NCBI RefSeq assembly: GCF_029873635.1
Contig: NC_080420.1
Span: forward strand, 53,149,457 to 53,213,456
Reading direction: 5' to 3'
Source: Malania oleifera
Taxonomy: Eukaryota > Streptophyta > Magnoliopsida > Santalales > Ximeniaceae
DNA length: 64,000 bases
The notes under the pieces were generated by a model that was not told the origin of the DNA, did not search any database, and saw only the letters and a program-made list of their open reading frames with translations. The position numbers and the translations under genes are program-made. Below, in pieces: positions 1 through 12,053 of the stretch; the stretch's first letter is position 1; every line of letters starts with the position of its first letter.

Positions 1-2
1 AG

Positions 3-3000
3 CCGGGAAAGAGAGAGAATTTCTACGGGGAACTTGTCTGTGAAAACCATGCCTCTGAGATTTCGAAATTGGGGTACTGTTCCAATCACCGGAAATTAGC
101 GGAATCGCAAAGTATGTGCGAGGACTGCTCATCCTCGGCGCAGCCGAGTTCCCGTGGACTTTCCAAGAAGATCACTTTTATGATTGAGGATGCTGGGGAG
201 AAGATGAATTTGAAGTGTTCTTGCTGTGGCGTGAGCTTGGAAAGTAAGTATTATTCTCCTTATGTTCTCATTAAGCCTTCTTGGGGGATTCTGGATTTTT
301 CCCAGAAAGCAAATTTGATTACAGAAGCAGGTGTTGATGATGGCATCGAAGAAGGTGATATTTTGGATCAAACCAGATCGGATTTCGTGATCGATCACTC
401 CGAAGAAGAGCGTAGGATCGAAGAAAACAGGGTTAATGATATGCTTTTTGATGTTGATGGGATTTTTGATGGAAGGAAAGAGAAGGGGGCGGAGGAGAAT
501 GGTTCCCCTTCTGCTTCCGACTCTGATTTTGAGGAAAAAAAGGGAGCTATTGAATGTAATAGAGTGGATTTCGTTACGGAGAAAGAGCAAGAACCTTTCG
601 AGGAGGAGTTCTTAAGCCTTTCCAGGGAAGATCCATGTTGTGATGAGTCCATGATTCAGGCATTTGTCAGAGAAGATGCATCTCTTGAAATTTTACCTCA
701 GCATCTTGATTTTTACGTCGATAATGATGATTTTCACCTGATCCCAGTTGAATCGATCCATTCCACAGCTACAAAAAGATCAAATGAAAATAAATCTTTG
801 GGGGATGATCTGGGATTTTGTGAGAATCAGGAAGCACAATTGGATAGTGAACTTCATGAGAAGCCAGAATTTGAACTGGTTGTGGAGAGTGGATGCAATT
901 CAGGAGAGGATGAACAGGAACCAAAAGTTGCTGGGCTTGAATCCATGGAATTGGATAAGCCTGAGAACTCCTCAGGTGAACAGGAATCAAAAGTTGCTGG
1001 GCTTGAATCCATGGAATTGGATAAGGCTGAGCACTCCTTAGATGAACAGGAATCGAAAGCTGCTGGGCTTGAATCCACGGAATTGGCTAAGAATCGAAAC
1101 TCCTCAGTCCCACAAGCTGGAGGGGACTTAATCAAGGCGGTGTGTGAGGAAGTTGCTATCACTCAAGCAACTCAAACTCTCCCTAGGGATGTTGATGATG
1201 CTCAGGCAACAGAGGCAGCGGCAGGTGGAGAGATGAATTCAGCTGTTCATCCAGGTATTCATGCTTATTTTTTAAATTATACTTTGATTCAATTTGTGTT
1301 ATAGCTTCATGCTGTACATAGATTAGGATTAATAATTAATTAATAATTTTCAACACGTGCAGCATCTGAAGTTGTAGTTCGACTGGGAACTGATGAAATC
1401 AACGCAGAGATTTCAATGGGATCAGAGATTCCTGATCAGGAACTGAGTGATGAGATTGGAACTCAAGATTTTCTTTCTTCCTATCCATGCATGCGGGAAG
1501 ATCCTTTTCCTTCTACCAGTTCTGCTAAATTACCTGCAGATGATGACCATGGTGAGCCCCAATTTCTTGCCCTATCCATCTGCTCCCAAACTTGAATAGA
1601 TTTTCTTACTGTTTACTAATCCATACATTTCTATATTAGGTTGTAAAAAAGTTGAGGAAGAAATTGTAGAATTCCAAACCATGTCAAATGACCAATCATC
1701 AATGTGTCCGGAGCTTAATAAATTAGGTTATCAACAAGTTGAGGAAGAACTGATAGAATGCAAAACCGTGCCAAATAACCATTTGTCAATGCCTCCGGAT
1801 CTTAAAGAAATTGAGGAAGAAAAAGTTCCTGATACACCTAATTCTCTGGATCACTTGCACAAGAGATTACTGCTTCCTGAAAAAAGAGATTTGGGAACTG
1901 AAGAATCACTGGATGGAAGTGTTATTAGTGAATTTGAAGCCAGCGAGGGAGTTTTAACTGTTGAACATCTGAAATCAGCCCTGAGAGCAGAGAGGAAGGC
2001 TCTGAATGCTCTATATGCAGAGCTAGAAGAAGAAAGAAGTGCTTCTGCTGTTGCAGCTAACCAGACGATGGCAATGATAAATAGGCTTCAGGAAGAGAAA
2101 GCGGCAATGCAAATGGAAGCTTTACAGTACCAGAGAATGATGGAAGAACAATCTGAATATGACCAGGAAGCTTTGCAGCTTTTGAATGAGCTTATGGTGA
2201 AGAGGGAGAAAGAGAAGCAAGAGTTGGAGAAGGAGCTGGAACTTTATCGTAAGAAGCTCATGGATTATGAGACTAAAGAGAAGATGATGATACTGAGAAG
2301 GAGGAGAGATGGTAGCTCAAGAAGCAGAACTTCCACTGCTTCATGTAGCAACACTGAAGATAGTGACGGGCTGTCAGTTGATTTAAATCACGAAGGAAAG
2401 GAAGAAGACAGCTTCTGTAGACATCAGGAAAGTGGCAACCACAGCACCCCAGTTGATGCAGTTTTGAATTTGGATGAATCACTAGCCAACTTTGAAGAAG
2501 AGAGGATTTCCATTCTAGAGCAGCTGAAGATTTTAGAGGAGAAGCTTTTTACATTAGCTGACGAAGAAGAACGGCACTTTGAGGATATGAAGCCATTCGA
2601 GCAGTTCTACGAGGAGAATGGCAAAGAATTTGAGCATTTTGACCTTGGGTGTGATGTAAATGGGATTGGGAATGGATTTCCCAAGGACATGGATGAAAAA
2701 CTTCAGGAAGAGAGAACCATGGGTTTGAAGGCAAAAACTCTCCTCCCTCTTTTTGACGCAATTAGTGCTGGAACTGAAGATGGGACAATGAATGGGCACG
2801 AACAAGGCTTTGAGTCCATCATCTTGCACCCATCGGTCACCAAGTTCGAATTGAATACCAAGAAGCTAGCCATTGAAGATGAGGTGGATCATCTCTATGA
2901 GAGGCTGCAAGCGCTTGAGGCAGACAGGGAGTTTCTAAAGCACTGCATAGGCTCACTGAAAAAGGGAGATAGGGGAATGGATCTTCTCGAAGAGATCTTG

Positions 3001-3069
3001 CAACATCTTCGCGATCTGAGGAATGTGGAACTTCGAGTGAAGAAGATGGGGGATGGCACTCTAGTATGA
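3..3069 (+). CDS. Myosin-binding protein (MYOB, DUF593/GTD-binding), 5'-partial, three exons
   Basis: Exons read as 3-1254, 1363-1551 and 1640-3069, with GT-AG introns of 108 and 88 bp, both in phase 1. The frame is open from base 3 with no plausible start codon, so the N-terminus, including the membrane anchor usual in this family, lies upstream of the window. The visible part encodes 956 residues. It begins with a Cys/His-rich block (YCSNHRKL, then MCEDC; then CSCC) typical of MYOB1-3-like proteins, followed by a long acidic, low-complexity region. From about residue 585 to 695 (nt 1951-2290) lies the coiled-coil DUF593 domain (LKSALRAERKALNALYAELE). In the family this domain binds the globular tail of myosin XI and recruits it to endomembrane vesicles for cytoplasmic streaming. 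A second coiled coil (DEVDHLYERLQALEADREFL, about nt 2878-2937) closes the protein, as in MYOB1-3. Family assignment is firm; the exact paralogue is not. Confidence 0.93.
912..1109 (+). repeat. Coding minisatellite, three 66-bp (22-residue) units in MYOB exon
   Basis: Three head-to-tail in-frame units start at 912, 978 and 1044. Each encodes a variant of EQESKVAGLESMELDK followed by a Ser/Asn-rich link. Units 1 and 2 are almost identical and unit 3 is more diverged. The period is a multiple of three, so copy-number change keeps the frame. It lies in the disordered acidic part, outside the DUF593 coiled coil. Confidence 0.9.
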
Positions 3070-3990
3070 CTTTTTGTGTAAAAATCATTTCAAAGAAGAT
3101 CAAGTTCAAGGGTAAGCTGTTATTCCTTTTTCTCTCCAAATGTCACATTTTTCTCCTAGAATACTGCTTTCATGTATTGCTTTTGTTTCTCGACTCATAA
3201 TGCGTGTTCGGTAAATGCAGATTGCTTTCTCAGAGGTGGTTAACAGCTGCGGTTTTAGGACAGAAGAGCAGAGACTCTGCAACGGTCTAATGAGATTGCT
3301 AATGGAATTCTGCATCTTCTGCAAAACATAACAGGCAGTGCCCTGATGGAGAGGGAGGGTCCTGGTATAGTCTGTTGTGATCTTTGTTGATGAACAGCAG
3401 ACAAGAAAAACAAAAAATTAAGTCTGCCCACCTTTTTTTTTTTGTTCTGCCTTTCATGGTTTTTGTGTCGAAGTAAGCCCAATTTTTTTGTGGGTTGCGC
3501 CCATCATCTCCTTTTGAGGAAGAAAGGACAATGATGAGTGTGTGTGTGTGTGTGTGTGTGTGTGTTTAGGCTATACAGCCAGTGAAACCACCCTGTCATT
3601 TGTATGTTCTGAGAGGCGGCCTGGTTCTCAAAGCTGGGCAGATCCAACCAAAAGGTTTCAGTTCCAGGTACATGTTTTACTGTAGAAAGTTAGAACTAGG
3701 AAACCACCTTCTTTGAAATTTTTTATTTTTTTAATTTTTTTTTTTTGTTGTTGTTGGGGAGTGAGGGATGGGGAAAGAAGGGGTTTAAATAACTCCCCTT
3801 TTTCTTCATCGTTGCATCATTTTGCCCTTTGGGGTTGGTTTATTATTTTGAGGCCAAAGTTGGTTTACTTGTATGTATACTATATGTATCCATCTGTAAG
3901 TATATATTATTATAGTGTGTTTATGCTATGCTGCAGTTTGGTTCATACTGGGTTTTCTGTGTTCCCTAATTCTCCCCACAGATGAGTGTA
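3070..3990 (+). other. Probable 3' UTR of the MYOB gene, with a 3'-UTR intron
   Basis: After the TGA at 3067-3069 the sequence contains a good donor (GGTAAGC, GT at 3112) and acceptor (AAATGCAG, ending 3220). This suggests a 109-bp intron in the 3' UTR. The junction would lie only 42 nt after the stop, below the roughly 50-55 nt distance that usually triggers nonsense-mediated decay. The polyadenylation point cannot be fixed by eye; T-rich sequence runs to about 3990. No other gene is seen here. Confidence 0.55.
3535..3566 (+). repeat. (TG)n microsatellite
   Basis: An uninterrupted run of about 15 TG dinucleotides in the presumed 3' UTR/downstream flank of the MYOB gene. Confidence 0.95.
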
Positions 3991-6561
3991 CAAAATTCGG
4001 TATGGAATTGGGGAAAAAAAAATGGTAGAATTGTAAAAGGAAGAAGAAGATGAAGCAAAGATTACTTTCAGTGGATTTTGCTTAAAGCAATAAACAATTC
4101 ACTCGGTGGTAGGTAGGGACAAATTAATAATAATTAGTTCAGTTGATTTAGCGGCGACATGCCGACATGGTTGGCAAAACAGCGAGGAGAGTGGCCGGCT
4201 TGGGACGCTGGGTTGCGCTCCTCTGCTTTGCACGGGGTTACAGCCTTGTTAAAAACTTGAAATGGGTTGGTAGGTTGCCCGGGGTCCCAATCGCCTACTG
4301 CTCTCTGCTGTTTTTTCAGAAAATATGTTTATATATTTTTTAAATCCATTCCTTTAAAGAGATAGTAATAAGTTATAAAGATTTCTTCTTTAAATTTTAA
4401 AATATAAAATAAATGTGCACTTGGTCTCTAGAAAAATAGTAACTTAAAGAAAGTAATGTAATTAATTTTTATTGGTCCAAAGGAAAAAATAAATGTGCAC
4501 TTGAGTTTATAATTAGTTTTCTCATTTGCAAATTGACAAAATAATATGATAATAGTAAAATTTTTGGTTCTAGTTTTTGCTTTTTTAATTTTCATTTTCA
4601 AAGCTTCGCATAATCCCATCATATGCCCCCTCCAAAGATTTCATTAGTGGGATTTACTTTCACTCATGGTCTTTAGAAAAATACTGAGGATATTTATTAT
4701 TTCTATTATTAAGTAAAATAAGAAAAGGCGATTGTCAATCGTCATTTTTTGCTCCTTATATTTTGAAAAGAACCCATGAATATGTATAAACTATCATTTA
4801 TATATATTATGGTATTGAGTAAACTATGCAATTTAAATTCATTATGAGTTATTTATCTCATTGTTCTAATTTGGGTCTTGTTAAATTTGAATGTACATTA
4901 TTTTGACGGCTCAAAAAGTAGTTATTAGACTTAGGTTGCTTGCAAAATTAATAGTTACTTTTGAAATGGAAGGTGATTCTAAGTTTAAAAGTTATTTTTG
5001 TAATTTTGAATTACATATATGCTTAGTTTCAAAAATTGAAATTGATTTTTCAATTAAAAGGGGAAAATACTATCGTCATACTAGCTAGTCCTAGGAGGAG
5101 AATTGCAACCAAGGGTGGTGATAAGGAACGAAAGGAATTAGACTATCATTTTTGCAACCATGTTTGATATTTGAATTAAAGTGGGGCTAATTTTGTAATT
5201 TTAGATTCTTTTAGCAGTTAAGATTTCTTATTTGTCCATTGGTATAGGCTTATGCATGCAATCAAGCAACTTTGAGATGAATATTGAATTCTAATTTTTA
5301 TTATCCCTATGTTCGCTTCTTTTCCATCCGTACTTTTTCTTTGCTATGCTACATTAAGTGGTATTAAAGTGTTTAGCTTGAGTAAGCAGATTCCACGTCT
5401 GAGGAAATAAAGTGAGCGAGCACACAAAGGAAATTTAATGTACAGGACTAGGCCACATGGCTTTTCAACACAACTAGCACAAATATTGAAAAATATAAAT
5501 GAGAACTGGTAGTAATATCCATGCCATGCCTTGAATATTATTGTCCCATCGGCAAGGATCCCAAGAAAATCGACGATTATTGAAGAATGAGAAAGAGAGC
5601 ACCGCTTACGCATGAAGTTAGCTTTATAGCTCTCACATTGGTTATGAAAATAAGGGATATTAACTCGGCAAAAAGTGCTCCAACATTTCTTAATAAGCCC
5701 CTCTTCCTAAGCAAGCTAACAACAATTTCAAATCTATGAATTTTCAGGCAAGCAAAGAGACATTTATAAATCAACGCTTGCACATTTATAAAGACCAGTC
5801 ACTTGGATGAACACAACCAATTGGTTATACTTATAGTATTGGTACATGACAATTACCTTAGACACTACGAGATGTGAAATCAAATAAAACCTCATCAACC
5901 ACACCTGCATATTGCCCACTTAACCCTTATTACATGCTCCCTCAAGAATCGATTAATTGCAGCTATGCCATGTATGGGGTTGTAACCCCTCACTAATACT
6001 ATGACTAGCACTCGATAATCTATATGGATAGGGAAACAAGGGCGCTCAAGAGATTGGAGACCAGGTCAAGCCAAATGATACAACAAATCCTTAAGAAGGA
6101 TAACAATTACATCATCTTGCACCATTGTAGAACATTTGGTTATGGCCTTGTAGTCAACATACCTAAACACCTTTCATTTGAGTTTTAATGACTCTTAATG
6201 ATAATTGTATCTCTTATGAGTGAGGTGTTAGAGTTATAGGAGCACCATTCACAGATTTAACTTCTGTGAGCATGAGAGTGGGGCCGCTCTCTATGAGAAT
6301 TGGGCTTATTCTTGAATATGCTTTTGAAACTAGGATTAACACAAGGCCGAAATGTGTTAGCTGTTAAAACTCATGTCAACATCTGGATCATTATATGTAA
6401 GCAATAATACTTTATTTCCCTTTAATAGTCATAGTTCAAGTCTGAGATAACTATCAACTCTGGAGTAAAGGATTATTGTTCATTAAGTGAAAGTTCAATG
6501 TAGAGCATACCTTTATTATGCATAAGTATCCCTCTTTGGTTGTTAAACTTTCTACATAAAT
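3991..6561. other. AT-rich intergenic stretch, no supported gene
   Basis: AT-rich sequence with only short chance ORFs. From about 6480 it is probably the 3' internal remnant of the Copia element whose polypurine tract and LTR follow solo LTR A. Joining 6561 to 8798 across that insertion gives continuous sequence. I see no recognisable protein domain, RNA gene or clear terminal repeat in the rest. Confidence 0.5.
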
Positions 6562-8792
6562 TATTGACTTTTTGAGTCCGATCCTTGGTTTTGATAATGA
6601 CAAGCCACAAGTTTCTTATGTGTGTATTTAGTTTGTGAACAGGTTCATATTTTAGCACACACATAAGGATTAAGGGAAATGGAGGCCAAGACGGATCTTA
6701 ATGTACACATACCTGGCGTACTTCATGAAGATAAGAGAAAAAGATCAAGAAGAAGACATTTAAATTTCATTTTATTGCATTTAATTTATATTTTGGTCTG
6801 TATAAATGCATGACATGCATGATATGGATGATAAGCTCAGGATGACCGTAGACGGACTATAGGGAAATCAAAAGATCATAGACAGACTTCGGTCGACCGA
6901 CGTTGAATTTTTGGGCTCAACTAAGAAGCCTAGATCATAGACCGGCCTTAGGTCCCCAAACACCTCAGGACAAATCCCCTATAAATTAAAAGTTATACCA
7001 TTAGTAACAAGGGTGAATTCTAATAAAAATCGGGATCTAAAATAATCTTTGAAAAGGCTCCGGTCAACCTAACCCACTTAGTTATACTCAGCTCGGTCGA
7101 CCGAACCTTTGTTGGCTGAAAAGACTTAGCCACGGTCGACTGAACTTGGGGCAGTATAAATGCCATGGTCGACCAAACTGTTTAGAAGTCAACATATTGA
7201 CTTTGCTCAGTCAACCATTTTGAAATGAACATATTGTCCTAAGTTGACCGAACCAACATGTGTCTAACACCCCCAACTACTTGGTCAATCGAACTCATAG
7301 TTTAAATTGGCCACGGTCGACCAAACCTCAAAGATGGTCAACCGAACTTTGTCTTGGTCGACCGAACCTACGAAGGGTTCAAAATCGCTTTGAGACGGTC
7401 GACCATATCTACAGTTCAAAAGTACCGCGGTCGACTAAACTTATTAAAGTGGTCAACTGAACCTTGAATATGGTCGACCAAACCTCTCGGGTTGGCAAAA
7501 TTTTTATCACAATTAAATGAGGTTATTTTTAATTAAACATCATTAATCTTTTTTCAAAATGACCTCCATGTCCACAACGGTCATATTTTCACCCAACTCT
7601 ATATATACCCCCTCATTACTCATAATTAGTAAGAAGATTAGCCCAAAAATTCTCTCAAGGTTTATACTAAATTTTTTACTCTCTTTTATTATTCTTTTGA
7701 TAAATCTTCTAGAGAGCGTTGTTTTTGAGCATTCACTTGGGCATTTATTTTTTACAAATCATTTAACTCTCTTTTCATTCTTCATTTAAAAAATCTATTT
7801 TGGAAGAGAGATTTTATTTAGGGCATTTTTATTCAAAGCATTTACTCTCAATATTCATACCTTGAATATCATTCTTTTTTAGAGTAAGCTTCTTGAATCT
7901 CCCATATCTTTTATTGATAAATATTATTGGGAGAAAATTTATATTGGTTACTTTGAAAGACTTGAGCACATATATTTTGTGCTGGGAAAGTTTTCTTGCA
8001 TTTGTGCTCATGTTGATGTACATTATTTTGCAAGATCATTAGAAAGTAAAAACCCTAACTTCCTTTGAACGAGTGTTTGAAAATATTTTGGGAAGAGATA
8101 TTTTGGGGTTGAATCTTTGAAATATTCATTGTATACATTTTACTCAAAGATTCCGAAAAGTTATTTTGAGAAAAATCACCATACTCACATTGAGCTTATT
8201 TTCATATCATACGTGAGTGTATTTTGAGTTATAGTGTTGTATACATTTGCTTGTTTTAAAAGCATATTTTGTTGTACAAAATATTTTATTCGATTATCTG
8301 TTGTATTCCCAACGAGTTGTTGGAAAAGGGAGGCTAGCCCTATGAATGGTCCCAGACTTGCTCAGACCTGTTTAGGAAAGCATTGGACTGGTTCAGACCC
8401 GGTTAGGAGAACTAGGTGCACCATCCTGATAAGGTGTTGTAAACAGTGTCACTCCACCCATGAAGTGAGCAACTTAATGGAATCCTCTTGCTTGTGAGCT
8501 TAAGTTGGGGACGTAGGCAGTATTTGTCGAACCCCGATAACATTTCTTGTGTCTGATTTTAATTTCTACAATTTAAATTTCTGCACTTGAATGTTTATGT
8601 TTTATTGTTGTGTATGATTGTGAATTACTGAGCCTGCTTACTTGCTTTGATTATTTGCTCAGTTAAATTATTGTGGGTATTGGAATACATTTAGACTCTA
8701 GGTTACGAAATACTACTGATATCTGGTTTAACCTAGGAAGAAGTTTTAAAATTCCAATTCACCCCCCTCTTGGGAATACACCAAAGTCAACA
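6562..8792 (+). mobile_element. Solo LTR A (2231 bp), TSD TAAAT
   Basis: The ends read TATTGAC...GTCAACA, matching the TGTTGAC...CCAACA termini of B1 and B2 apart from one G-to-A change. They are flanked by a perfect 5-bp target-site duplication, TAAAT at 6557-6561 and 8793-8797. The start (GACTTTTTGAGTCCGATCC) and the C-rich end (AATTCACCCCCCTCTTGGG) are shared with B1, B2 and E, so this is one large LTR family. No gag-pol sequence is present, so it is a solo LTR left by LTR-LTR recombination. A TATA-like TATATATACC near 7600 implies + orientation. The C-rich terminus recalls SIRE-type Copia LTRs, but the superfamily is not proven from the LTR alone. Confidence 0.88.
6889..7487 (+). repeat. 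Cluster of GGTCGACC palindromes in LTR A
   Basis: At least eight near-identical short motifs of the form CGGTCGACCGAAC or one-base variants occur at about 6891, 7095, 7133, 7166, 7316, 7355, 7396, 7429 and 7475. They are separated by unrelated sequence of irregular length. Each core (GGTCGACC) is its own reverse complement. Confidence 0.85.
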
Positions 8793-8829
8793 TAAATGTT
8801 GCATCTATAACACTAAAATAAGGGGGAAT
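8793..8829 (+). other. Copia internal remnant with polypurine tract
   Basis: The sequence ACTAAAATAAGGGGGAAT directly precedes TGTTAG at 8830. An A/G-rich tract ending next to TGTT is the polypurine primer for plus-strand synthesis just before a 3' LTR, and the form matches plant Copia elements. LTR A inserted only about 35 bp upstream of it. Confidence 0.6.
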
Positions 8830-9633
8830 TGTTAGTTTATTTTAATATTATATTACCAAAGGATATTAATCATCTTGGAATTAGACTTTATTTAATTAAG
8901 TCCTTGGAAATGGAATGTATCTTGGAGTTAGATTTTAGTTAATTGAGTCTTTCAAAAGAGCATGTACCTAGAAGTAAGATTCTTATTTAATTAAGTCTTT
9001 GGAAAAATCATAAATTAGAGTTAGATATTTATTTATTTAGGTTTTGGTTTTTTGTGTTTCTTAAATTCAATATATTAATTAGAACTTGTTTTTAGAACTT
9101 TTATGTCTACATATACCCTAAGGCATTGGCTATAAGATACATCTATGCATACAATTCCATTCACATCACTATTATCATACTATCCTATCATTCAAGTATA
9201 GAGAGTTCGATAATTTAAGAAAGGTGTTTGTTGACTTTTTGAGTCCTATCCCGTTTTGATAATGACAAATTACAGCATCTCATTTGTGTGTTAAGTATAT
9301 GAACATGTTTAAGTTTCAAAAAACACAAATGACTGATGCAAAATGGAAGTTATGAAGCACTTAAACGAACACATATCTTGGCACATTCCATGGAAATTTG
9401 AAGAGCAAAGCTTGAAGACTTGTATTTTTCAGTTGTATTGTACTTGGGTTTCAATTGTGCATGCATATATCATCTTATTTAATGTGAACCTCTCTAATGA
9501 CCATAGATTGACCCTAGGAACTTAAATTTTCATGGAAAACCTTTTTATTAAAAATGATAAACTAAATAAAAAAAGGTTTTAAATGGTTTTGAAGTTAAAA
9601 CAAGGCTGAAAACTCATTTTCATTAAGGGTTCA

Positions 9634-12053
9634 TGTTGACTTTTTGAGTCGGATCCCTGTTTTGATAATAACAAACCACAGTATCCCACTTGTGTAACTG
9701 AGTGTGAACAGGTTTATATTTCTGTAAGCACAAGTGATGAATGCAAAATGGAAGTCGTAAAGAACACTGAGAAGAACACCAATCGACATATTCCATGGAG
9801 CATTGAGGAGCTGAAGACATAAAAACTTTATTTATTTTCTGGGTTGTAATAGTAATTAGGGTTGAATGTGCATGCATCTTACATGATTTAAAATTGAAGC
9901 TCTACCTGACCTTAGATTGACCATAGGACCTCCAAATAATATGAAGAACTCTTTTCATAAAATGCCTAACTTATACAATGGTTTTTAAATGGTTTTAAAG
10001 TTAAAAGAAGGCAAAAACTAAATTTTTCAAAGGGGTCGGTCAACCGGCCAGTCGACCGAATGTTAGAAATGAGAAATTTTCTCACTCAATTGGGTCTCAT
10101 ATGAGACCATGTTCAACATGAAAATTATGGTATTTTCCCATAGCTTGAGTTTGATACCAAGACCATCCAAATTGGAGTTACACAGAAAAAGTTATGGCCA
10201 AAACACTGAAACGTGTCCGTAAGAGAAAAACTACCTACATGTTTCTTCCGTCTCATTGATGGACATTTTTCTCAAAACAAAAGTCATTATCTTAAAATAT
10301 GTCCAACAAGAAAGTTGTGGTAATTTCTCTTAGCTTTCTATTTATATAAAGAACATCTAATTTGGAGGTGTGTGAAAAAGTTATGGCCAAAACATTGAAC
10401 AGTGTCTGCGCAAAAAAGTCGAGGCCGGTCGACCGAACCTTCACTACGGTCGACCGAAACTCGCTGATTTCAAGCCTCGGTTTACCGTACCTAGAGCCTG
10501 GTCGACCGGCCTTCTCAGGAAAGTGTCCCAACGGCCGAAAAAAGGCTAGTTTTCAAAATAAAAATATATTTTAAGGTCCTAACGGCTATATAACGGTCAC
10601 AAGGGGGTTTTGCCTATAAATACAACCCCAAAACACTTGAAAATTGTTGGAGAATCCCTTTGTTAAATTAGTTTATCATTCTTTGATTCTCCCACACTTC
10701 TATATCCCATTTGTTCTTTAAATTCTTATTTTTCTCCTACTCTTCTTTTATTTGAAAATCATTTTTGGAGAAAATATTCTTGGGGGTTTTATGTGAAGAG
10801 GCTTGAGCATGTATCATATACATATATATTGCTTGATGGCCTTCTTCTTTCATTTGTGATATATTTTCAAAGATTAAAATGTCTCCCATTTTCTTCTTTT
10901 GAAAACCATTTTTGGGGAAAATATTTTTGGGGTTATATTTGAAGAGACTTGAGCATATAACATTCTTCATATGTATATTGCTTGAAGGCCTTTCTATTTT
11001 TCATGTTTTTCAAAGATTAAATTTCTCCCATATTCTTTTAATTGGAAAAATATTTTTTGGAGAAATTTATTGTGAAAAATGTCTTAAAGGCTTGGGCTAA
11101 TATTCTCGCTCATATATTTTTCTTAAATGCCTTCTTGGGATTAATTTTACTAAGGTCAATCATTTTGAAGAAAACCCTAATATTCTCCTACTCTTATCTT
11201 GAAATACATTTGTTGGAGAATTTATTTGGGTTATACAAGAGGGAGCCTTGAGCATATATCAAATTAATATATACTTGCTTGAGAGGCTTCTCCTTTTATT
11301 TTATAAAGGTCAATCATTCTAGAAAATAAAATCTTTTTCCAAACTCTCAAGTTTTACTTGAAAAATATTTTGAAAGAAAACCCATACTCTACATGAGCTT
11401 CATTTCAAAATCACATGAGAATGCATATTAGATTTTAATGTTGTACATCCCTGCTTAGTTCAGAAGCATATTTTATGTACAAAATGATTTTCATGTAATG
11501 GTTCGGTTCAGCCCATTAATTGAACTGGGGAGTCTCAGCCCCGCAAGTGAGACCGGTTCGGTTCAGCTCGGAATTGAACTGGGGAGTCTCAGCCCCGCAA
11601 GTGAGACTAGTTTGGCTCAGCCTAGTAATTGAGCTGGGGTTTTCCTTGCCCCGTAAGGAGAGGATGTAAAAGGCTTTTGCTCCGTCCGGTTAAGTGAGCA
11701 GGTATAGTGGAATCCTTGGGGGTAAGCCCAAGGCGGGGATGTAGGCTGGTTTGGCTGAACCTCGATAACAAATCTGGTGTCGCTCTTTCTATTTTATTTA
11801 AATTCCTGCACTTTAATTTTAGCATATGTATGAATGTTTATTTAATGTCGAAATTATTCTCATGCACACATTTGATTTAAATAAGATACTGCACATGCGT
11901 ATGTTTGCTTTTATTGTTAAACTCGCTTTACATACACGTATACATGTTGAATGGGATATGATACTGTAATGAATCGGCGAATTGTTTAAACTAGCCAAAA
12001 AGGTTTTAAACCCAATTCACCCCCCCCCTCTTGGGATCACACCAATTCCAACA
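9634..12053 (+). mobile_element. Solo LTR B1 (2420 bp), TSD GTTCA
   Basis: Ends TGTTGAC...CCAACA with a perfect 5-bp duplication GTTCA at 9629-9633 and 12054-12058. It is nearly identical over its full length to B2 (36800-39333). It carries a TATA-type TATAAATAC near 10615, several GGTCGACC palindromes (10030-10510), a 54-bp tandem repeat and a C-rich end. No coding sequence is present. It inserted into the related LTR E. Confidence 0.92.
11500..11607 (+). repeat. Tandem repeat in LTR B1, two 54-bp units
   Basis: Two units of GGTTCGGTTCAGCC...CCCCGCAAGTGAGAC lie head to tail, followed by a decayed third. B2 has three good units at the equivalent place, so this site varies in copy number. The in-frame period makes chance ORFs that should not be read as genes. 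Confidence 0.85.

Noticed and set aside
5870..6190. Possible reverse-transcriptase remnant on the minus strand
   Set aside because: The translated pieces did not align convincingly with any conserved RT block and have many stops.
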